A program made the translations under genes and the position numbers. A stretch of 6,133 nucleotides of DNA, taken from NCBI GenBank assembly GCA_028684345.1, contig JAQUGB010000104.1, forward strand, positions 1 through 6,133, given 5' to 3'. Below, one piece after another: positions 1 to 4,549 of this stretch; positions within the stretch are counted from its first letter, which is position 1; the number at the start of each line of letters is the position of its first letter. The DNA comes from Tepidiphilus sp. (GTDB taxonomy: Bacteria; Pseudomonadota; Gammaproteobacteria; Burkholderiales; Rhodocyclaceae). Below the pieces are notes generated by a model. That model saw only the letters and a list, made by a program, of their open reading frames with translations. It did no database searches and was not told the DNA's origin.

Positions 1-58
1 GGAATTTTCGCATTTCCGCAGCCGGAGGGCAAACGGAGGGAGCCTCTGCCGAAGAGAG

Positions 59-72
59 GGTGACATCTCACC
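59..72 (+). repeat. Small inverted repeat GGTGA/TCACC in the Argonaute leader
   Basis: GGTGA at 59-63 and TCACC at 68-72 are perfect reverse complements separated by four bases (CATC). The repeat overlaps the possible -35 box. It could be an operator half-site pair or a chance hairpin; five base pairs alone are not strong evidence. Confidence 0.3.
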
Positions 73-87
73 GACACCGATGATAAG
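60..87 (+). promoter_or_regulatory. Possible sigma-70-type promoter for the Argonaute gene
   Basis: A -35-like GTGACA at 60-65 (5 of 6 matches to TTGACA) is followed after 16 bases by a -10-like GATAAG at 82-87 (4 of 6 matches to TATAAT). Transcription would begin near 93-95, giving a leader of roughly 20-30 bases before the candidate start codons. Small inverted repeats overlap both boxes. This is inference from a weak consensus match; the true promoter could lie left of the window. Confidence 0.33.
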
Positions 88-100
88 CTTCTAGCATCAT
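80..100 (+). repeat. Imperfect hairpin just before the Argonaute ribosome binding site
   Basis: ATGAT at 80-84 pairs with ATCAT at 96-100, and inside it GCT at 87-89 pairs with AGC at 93-95, leaving a bulge of AA and a three-base loop. It overlaps the possible -10 box and the expected transcription start. It could be an operator or an mRNA leader structure, or have no function. Confidence 0.3.
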
Positions 101-111
101 AGGATGAAACC

Positions 112-2370
112 ATGGAGGATGAAATGGCATCGGAGCAGATCGGAATCTGTGCCTTGCAGCTCGACAGACGCCTCGATGAGCTGCCGGTCTTTTTCTATCG
201 CCTCGTTTCGTCCTGCGATGCCGAAGACGAAAACGCGGTGAAAATCACACGCCGCGGCGCGGCCTGCTTACGCCGAAGCAATGCCAACGCGCCAATGACC
301 GATCTCGGGGCATGGAGATTGGTGGCGCTGCATCCATTGCAAGCCGCGGAGGGCGAGTGGGATGGGCAGCGTTTTTCGGCACTGGATCCGACGCAAGGAG
401 CCTTGCATGCCGCCGATCCCGACGAGCGTGAGGCCATGCGCCGCCTTTTGAACGTCGCGCTCTACGACGGAGTCAGCGCGGCACTGAATTCCGGAACGAA
501 TCGAAAGTCGAGACAGGTCATGTATGGCCAGAGTCATTCGGTCGAGATCGTCGATTCCGTTCCGTCGGAACGTGTCCGCCTGCCGCGCGACGCGTATCTC
601 GAAGTATTCAAGACGGTTCGGCTCACCCCCGAAGTGCTTCCCGACGGTACCGGCATCGTCTTCTTTCATATCCAGCATCGTTTGATGCCCAAGGACTACG
701 TCACCCTCGAATGGGTCATCCGGCACCGCCTCCATTGGCTCGAAGGAATCCGCCGGGTCCGCCACCGCTATCGGGAGAACGGCAGGGAAGAAGCCACGGC
801 CGAATTGCTCGGTATCGCGGAGGAGAACGCCCTGTCGACCTTTTCCGGTCCGCAAGGAGAGATCAGCTATTTCGACTATCATCGGCTTCGGGGCCGAATC
901 CGGGAAAATGAGCTCGAAGCCGTGCGCCGCAGCACCGTCGTACGGCTACGTTACCCGGGAGGAAACAGCAAACAAAAGGAGTGGAAACACCTGGCGGCCC
1001 TGCTTCGGCCTCTGTTCGACTTCGAAACCTTGCAGGAGATCGACGGCGAGTTGCTCGGAAGCATTGCCAAACGCTTGCCTTGGTCGATCGGGGATCGGCT
1101 CGGGACGATCGCCGAGTTCTTGCGGGGCATCGAGGTTCCCCGCTTCGGTGCCCGCCTCGTTCCTCTGGCCGAAACGCAGGCGTCCGTTCGCCGTTGGTGT
1201 CCGGATATCCGCCTGCGTGTAGGGAAGTCGCGCCTTGCCGCGAGCGAGCAGGCGGTGCTCTCTCATGGTGCCTATCGCCCCATGAAGAAAAAACGCATCG
1301 TCTTCGTGACAATCGGCACGCCGTCACCGCACGGCGAGAAACACTTTTCTCAAGTGCTGGAGCTATGCCGCCGCTGGTGCGGCGGTGGCATCGATGGGCA
1401 AGTCGCTCCGCCGGCAACGGATGCCCAGGAATTGGACCTTCGTCTGGAACGCAGATGCCCGGAAGATGCCGTCCTGCTCGTGGGACTGGGGGAGGGGGCC
1501 GACAAGCGATCGGTACGCGATGTGCTGTTTCGGCACGCGCTGCCCGTCCAGTTCATGCGCCTGGACCATCCGCCGAAGCGTTATACGCCATCCTACTACC
1601 ACAATCTTGCGGCAGGCGTCTTCAGCAAGGGGGGCGGGGTGTTGTGCGCCATCGAAGACATGCCGGACGAAGCGGATCTCTTTCTGGGGCTCGACCTGGG
1701 TGGGGTTCATCAAAGAGTGCCGGGTTTTGCCTTTCTCTTCACCCGCGAAGGGGCCCAGCTCGGCTGGCAGCTGGCCGAAGCGCAGTCGGGGGAACGGATC
1801 GCCGACGAGAGCCTGGGGCTTTTGCTCGAGCGCAGTCTCGAGTCCTACCGCAAGGCCCATGGCGGGGAGAAGCCGCGGCGCATCGTGTTGCATCGCGACG
1901 GGAGATGGTACGAGTCCTTCGAGGTCATCGGTTCGTTCGAGCAGCGGCATGGCATCGCAATCGACGTGCTCGAAGTGATCAAATCGGGTGCACCCGTCCT
2001 CTATCGCCGACAGCGTGACCAAGACACGGGACGAAAACGGTTCCGCAACCCCGAGGTCGGGGATGCATTCGAACTCTGCGGACTCGACGAGGTGATCCTG
2101 GCAACCTACAGTGGCGCGGAACTCGGCAAGGATTGGGGAGACAAGGTGACGGTACGTCCCTTGCGCCTGCGCCGGCGCTACGGCGATACCCCGCTCGAGG
2201 TCCTGGCCCAGCAGGTCGTTCTGCTGAGCCGGATTCACGGCGCTTCCCTCTACCGGCACCCGCGTCTGCCGGTGACCACGCACCATGCCGACCGGTTCGC
2301 TTCTTTGCGCCGCGAATGCAACATCGACGACCTGTCGCGCATGGACCGTCTGTGCCCTGTCTATCTTTGA
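112..2370 (+). CDS. ago: Long prokaryotic Argonaute (long-A type, apparently catalytically complete)
   Basis: This is a full-length prokaryotic Argonaute of 752 residues (748 if the ATG at 124 is used), within the usual length of long pAgos. Such proteins bind a short nucleic acid guide and cut complementary DNA or RNA, and many defend cells against plasmids and phages. Visible layout: N-terminal and L1 region about 1-200; PAZ-like region about 205-290; L2 about 294-345 with the typical LLRPLFDFETL segment (297-307); MID about 350-510 with YYHNLAAGVFSKGGG (495-509); PIWI from about 515. The PIWI tetrad reads D528 (GLDLGG), E561 (GERI, likely glutamate finger; E566 is an alternative), D596 (LHRDGR) and D727 (THHADRF). 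The chain ends in PVYL, consistent with the buried C-terminus of pAgos. Comparison with the known Rhodobacter and Thermus pAgo residue spacing suggests MID pocket residues K465, R469, Q480 and K506, so the usual aromatic Tyr or His appears replaced. Guide and target type cannot be read from sequence. No partner gene is visible downstream. The family call is very secure; residue assignments are by eye. Confidence 0.95.
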   Translation: MEDEMASEQIGICALQLDRRLDELPVFFYRLVSSCDAEDENAVKITRRGAACLRRSNANAPMTDLGAWRLVALHPLQAAEGEWDGQRFSALDPTQGALHAADPDEREAMRRLLNVALYDGVSAALNSGTNRKSRQVMYGQSHSVEIVDSVPSERVRLPRDAYLEVFKTVRLTPEVLPDGTGIVFFHIQHRLMPKDYVTLEWVIRHRLHWLEGIRRVRHRYRENGREEATAELLGIAEENALSTFSGPQGEISYFDYHRLRGRIRENELEAVRRSTVVRLRYPGGNSKQKEWKHLAALLRPLFDFETLQEIDGELLGSIAKRLPWSIGDRLGTIAEFLRGIEVPRFGARLVPLAETQASVRRWCPDIRLRVGKSRLAASEQAVLSHGAYRPMKKKRIVFVTIGTPSPHGEKHFSQVLELCRRWCGGGIDGQVAPPATDAQELDLRLERRCPEDAVLLVGLGEGADKRSVRDVLFRHALPVQFMRLDHPPKRYTPSYYHNLAAGVFSKGGGVLCAIEDMPDEADLFLGLDLGGVHQRVPGFAFLFTREGAQLGWQLAEAQSGERIADESLGLLLERSLESYRKAHGGEKPRRIVLHRDGRWYESFEVIGSFEQRHGIAIDVLEVIKSGAPVLYRRQRDQDTGRKRFRNPEVGDAFELCGLDEVILATYSGAELGKDWGDKVTVRPLRLRRRYGDTPLEVLAQQVVLLSRIHGASLYRHPRLPVTTHHADRFASLRRECNIDDLSRMDRLCPVYL
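114..119 (+). promoter_or_regulatory. Strong Shine-Dalgarno GGAGGA inside the first codons of the Argonaute frame
   Basis: GGAGGA at 114-119 overlaps the ATG at 112 and lies about five bases before a second in-frame ATG at 124. The ATG at 112 has its own weaker AGGA at 101-104, seven bases upstream. The stronger site favours initiation at 124 (protein beginning MASEQIG), although both starts are possible. An in-frame TAG at 100-102 excludes any earlier start. Confidence 0.5.
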
Positions 2371-2428
2371 TGCGCTCACCGTCGCGGAACGGCGCCCCCG
2401 TCAGCCTCGTGCAAGCAAGGCATGCCAG

Positions 2429-2461
2429 TATCGGCTAAAGTTTTTTCGCGGGGAGCCGATA
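2429..2461. repeat. Inverted repeat TATCGGCT/AGCCGATA enclosing the sigma-28 promoter
   Basis: TATCGGCT (2429-2436) and AGCCGATA (2454-2461) are perfect 8-base reverse complements separated by 17 bases that include a run of six T. The right arm lies within the -10 element, and the left arm ends at the first base of the -35 element. In a read-through Argonaute transcript this could fold as a hairpin, but there is no U tract after it, so it is not a standard terminator. It may be a promoter-overlapping operator or a coincidence of the GCCGATA motif. Confidence 0.6.
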
Positions 2462-2462
2462 A
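2436..2462 (+). promoter_or_regulatory. Sigma-28 (FliA) promoter of the chemoreceptor gene
   Basis: TAAAGTTT at 2436-2443, an 11-base spacer, and GCCGATAA at 2455-2462 match the flagellar sigma factor consensus TAAAGTTT-N11-GCCGATAA at every position. Transcription should begin near 2469-2471, about 20 bases before the ATG at 2489. This places the chemoreceptor in the late flagellar and chemotaxis regulon and implies a flagellated host. It also fixes the start codon, since the earlier ATG at 2285 lies upstream of the promoter and inside the Argonaute gene. Confidence 0.9.
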
Positions 2463-2488
2463 TCCCCCAAACGCCGACGGAGAAGGAT

Positions 2489-4288
2489 ATGGACTGGTTC
2501 TGGCGCGCCTACGACTGGGTGGAGCGAACGTTCTTTACCACGGTCACGAGGAAATTCGCGAGTTTCCTCGTGGTGCCTCTCATCGCTTCGGTCGGGTTTC
2601 TGCTGCTGTATTCGTTGCAGGCCCGGATCGACGAGCTGCTCTCGAGGCAGGGGAACGAGGCCTTGCGTGCCGAGGTGGCGGCGGCCTTCGCCCATACCGT
2701 GGGCGAGTTCGGGATGCTCATGGTCGCGATGCTGTTCGTCGCCGTCGGCCTCATCCTCTACATGCGCCACCTCATCGTGCGGCCGCTGCGACGCATGGCC
2801 GAGATCTTCCGCACCCTGAGCAACGACCGGCGCGAAGGGGATTTCTCCGTCGATCTGCCGGTGATGACGCACGACGAGCTGGGAGAACTCGCCAAAGCCT
2901 ACAACGCTTTTGCCGAGAAGATGCGAGCGATCATTGTCGACCTGCGCCGGATGAGCGTGGAAGTGGGCGGGGATGCGGTGCGTGCCGATGCCAAGGCGGT
3001 TGAGGCCGAGAAGAGCGCCGAGACCCAGCTGCGCCTGGCCGACGAAGTCTTTGCCGCGAGCCAGCGAACGACGGAGGCGATCGAGGAGGTCCAGACGCGG
3101 ATCCAGGGGCTGGACACGACGATGCAGGAGAGCTTGGCCGCAGTCTCTTCGGCGCTCTCCGAACTGCACGCCGTCGTGCAGCGCGTCAGTACTTCGCGCG
3201 AGCGCCTGGCTAGCTTTACCGGCACGGTGGGCGAATTGGCGAGCCGCTCCGAGCAGATCCGCCGCATCGCCGGTTTGATCCGCGAAGTCGCCGACCAGAC
3301 GAATTTGCTCGCCCTGAACGCGGCGATCGAAGCGGCGCGCGCCGGAGAATATGGGCGCGGATTCGCCGTGGTGGCCGACGAGGTGCGCAAGCTCGCCGAA
3401 CGCGTCAATCTCTCCTCGCAAGAGATCACCCGAGATATCGACGGCATGATCGGCATCGTCGACCAGACCCGAAGTCAGAACGAGGCGATCAACGCCGATA
3501 TGGACGAGACGCTGCGTTCGGTCCATCACGTAGAAGAGGAATTCGCGCGCATGGACGAGGCGTTCCACCGCAGCCGCGAGAGCCTGGGAGAGATGGTCAC
3601 GGCCAGCGGACATCTGGTGCAGGCGAACGACGCGACAGTGGGACACGTACGCCACATCGCCGAAGTGGGCGAGGCCGTACGTCGCCTGATGCAGGAGACT
3701 CGAAGCGACATCGACACCCTGGCCGAGCGTACCGAAACCATCCTCGAGATGCTCGCCCGCTACCGTGTCGGCCGTGGCCGCTTCGATCAACTCGTGCGCG
3801 AGGAGCGGACCATTCGCGATGCCATCCAGACCCAGCTCGAAGCGATGGCGCGCGACGGCGTCGACGTGTTCGACCGCAACTACCGCCCCTATCTGAACTG
3901 CGATCCGCCGAAATTCAAACTCGCCTGGAGCGACGAGTTCGTGCGCCGCTGCCAGCATCTGTTGGACGAGGGGCTCGCGCGGATCCCCGAGGCGGTGTTC
4001 GTGGTGGCCGTCAATACCGACGGCTACCTTTCCGCACACAATGCCAAATTCAGCAAACCCCTCACGGGCGACCGGGAAAAGGATCTCGTGGGTAATCGGA
4101 CCTATCGCAAGTTCGACAATCCCCGCGAGCTGCGCGCAGCGCAGAATACCGCTCCGGTGCTGATGCAGACCTACCGCCGCGACACGGGAGAGATCCTGGT
4201 CGATGTGGCCATGCCGATTTACGTCGGTGGCCGCCTGTGGGGGAACGTGCGCGTCGGCCTGCCGATCGAAGCCCTGAGCAAGGACTGA
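2489..4288 (+). CDS. Methyl-accepting chemotaxis protein with C-terminal cytoplasmic sensor-like domain
   Basis: This 599-residue chemoreceptor relays a stimulus to the CheA/CheW complex to control flagellar rotation. The ATG at 2489 is preferred: GGAG at 2479-2482 lies six bases upstream, and a sigma-28 promoter lies just before it. Membrane segments fall at about 24-43 and 75-95, with only about 30 residues between them, too few for a folded periplasmic sensor domain. HAMP spans about 93-150. The coiled-coil signalling domain has arms of about 130-140 residues on each side of a canonical tip (QTNLLALNAAIEAARAGE, 270-287, then GRGFAVVADEVRKLAERV, 289-306), where CheA and CheW bind. From about 425 to 599 a globular C-terminal domain follows (VNTDGYLSAHN near 508-518, then QTYRRD and PIYVGGRLWG). 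I recall similar C-terminal domains in other proteobacterial receptors, where they appear to be cytoplasmic Cache/PAS-like sensors. No CheR-tethering pentapeptide is seen at the end. The ligand is unknown. No che or fli gene is adjacent, so it is probably an orphan receptor gene. Confidence 0.95.
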   Translation: MDWFWRAYDWVERTFFTTVTRKFASFLVVPLIASVGFLLLYSLQARIDELLSRQGNEALRAEVAAAFAHTVGEFGMLMVAMLFVAVGLILYMRHLIVRPLRRMAEIFRTLSNDRREGDFSVDLPVMTHDELGELAKAYNAFAEKMRAIIVDLRRMSVEVGGDAVRADAKAVEAEKSAETQLRLADEVFAASQRTTEAIEEVQTRIQGLDTTMQESLAAVSSALSELHAVVQRVSTSRERLASFTGTVGELASRSEQIRRIAGLIREVADQTNLLALNAAIEAARAGEYGRGFAVVADEVRKLAERVNLSSQEITRDIDGMIGIVDQTRSQNEAINADMDETLRSVHHVEEEFARMDEAFHRSRESLGEMVTASGHLVQANDATVGHVRHIAEVGEAVRRLMQETRSDIDTLAERTETILEMLARYRVGRGRFDQLVREERTIRDAIQTQLEAMARDGVDVFDRNYRPYLNCDPPKFKLAWSDEFVRRCQHLLDEGLARIPEAVFVVAVNTDGYLSAHNAKFSKPLTGDREKDLVGNRTYRKFDNPRELRAAQNTAPVLMQTYRRDTGEILVDVAMPIYVGGRLWGNVRVGLPIEALSKD

Positions 4289-4327
4289 TGAGCGCCTCCT
4301 CAATGGTGCAGGATCTGCCCGAGGAAG

Positions 4328-4353
4328 CGGCGGGTACGTTCTTCTTCCCGCCG
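4328..4353. repeat. Inverted repeat CGGCGGG/CCCGCCG after the chemoreceptor gene
   Basis: CGGCGGG (4328-4334) and CCCGCCG (4347-4353) are perfect 7-base reverse complements around a 12-base loop, about 40 bases past the chemoreceptor stop codon. The stem is GC-only. No U tract follows on the plus strand, so it may be an RNA 3'-end stabiliser or a weak or Rho-assisted terminator rather than a standard intrinsic one. Confidence 0.4.
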
Positions 4354-4386
4354 ACAACGGCGAGGAACTCACCGACCGCTTCATTA

Positions 4387-4412
4387 CTCGTGGGGAGCGT
4401 ACTCCCCACGGG
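4387..4412. terminator. Strong 9-11 bp hairpin between convergent genes, possible bidirectional terminator
   Basis: CGTGGGGAG (4389-4397) and CTCCCCACG (4402-4410) form a perfect 9-bp stem with a four-base loop (CGTA). One G-T wobble and one further C-G pair extend it to 4387-4412. It lies in the middle of the gap between two genes that point towards each other, where a terminator acting in both directions would be useful. No clear T run follows on either strand, so the terminator call is inferred from position and stem strength. A REP-like element is an alternative. Confidence 0.45.
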
Positions 4413-4520
4413 CACACATGTCTTCGATGAACCGTGCCAGGCGCTCGGCATCGAGCATCGTGACCCAACCTCGCCGTGCGCAGACGAGCGGCATGGTCGA
4501 CGATTTCAACGGCCGCATCG

Positions 4521-4540
4521 AATAAAGTGGCTCGCCACCC
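4521..4540 (-). terminator. Weak intrinsic terminator candidate for lpdA
   Basis: On the minus strand, about ten bases past the lpdA stop codon, GTGG-CGAG-CCAC forms a four-base-pair hairpin that G-T wobbles may extend by two pairs. It is followed directly by TTTATT. Position and T-rich tail fit an intrinsic terminator, but the stem is short and the tail is interrupted, so the stronger hairpin further on (4387-4412) may do the real work. Confidence 0.35.
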
Positions 4541-4549
4541 CTGATCGGC

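Larger units (their letters stand above)
4289..4549. other. Convergent intergenic region without a convincing gene
   Basis: These 261 bases lie between the stop codons of the chemoreceptor and the dihydrolipoamide dehydrogenase. They hold the two inverted repeats at 4328-4353 and 4387-4412 and the weak terminator-like hairpin at 4521-4540. Open frames through the region have no recognisable domain and no good ribosome binding site. The longest plausible small frame is on the minus strand (4384-4518, 44 residues, containing MLDAERLARFIEDM), which I do not call a gene. Confidence 0.6.

Noticed and set aside
981..2018. A 345-codon plus-strand frame inside the Argonaute gene
   Set aside because: It is a different frame within the Argonaute coding sequence, rich in Arg, Gly, Ala and Ser, typical of a shadow frame in GC-rich DNA.
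1363..2379. A 338-codon minus-strand frame opposite the Argonaute PIWI region
   Set aside because: Antisense shadow; the plus strand carries conserved PIWI motifs and the antisense protein resembles nothing.
2429..2462. A second, divergent sigma-28 promoter on the minus strand, suggested by the mirrored GCCGATA
   Set aside because: The minus strand has the -10-like element but no TAAAG-like -35 at the proper distance, and no minus-strand gene follows.
2285..2488. N-terminal extension of the chemoreceptor to the ATG at 2285
   Set aside because: It would overlap the Argonaute 3' end, start upstream of the perfect sigma-28 promoter and lack a ribosome binding site, and the added 68 residues look like out-of-frame translation.
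2435..4468. A 677-codon minus-strand open frame opposite the chemoreceptor gene
   Set aside because: It is an antisense shadow of a high-GC gene: the plus strand carries an unmistakable HAMP and MCP hairpin over the same bases, and the antisense translation is His/Arg/Asp-rich with no domain.
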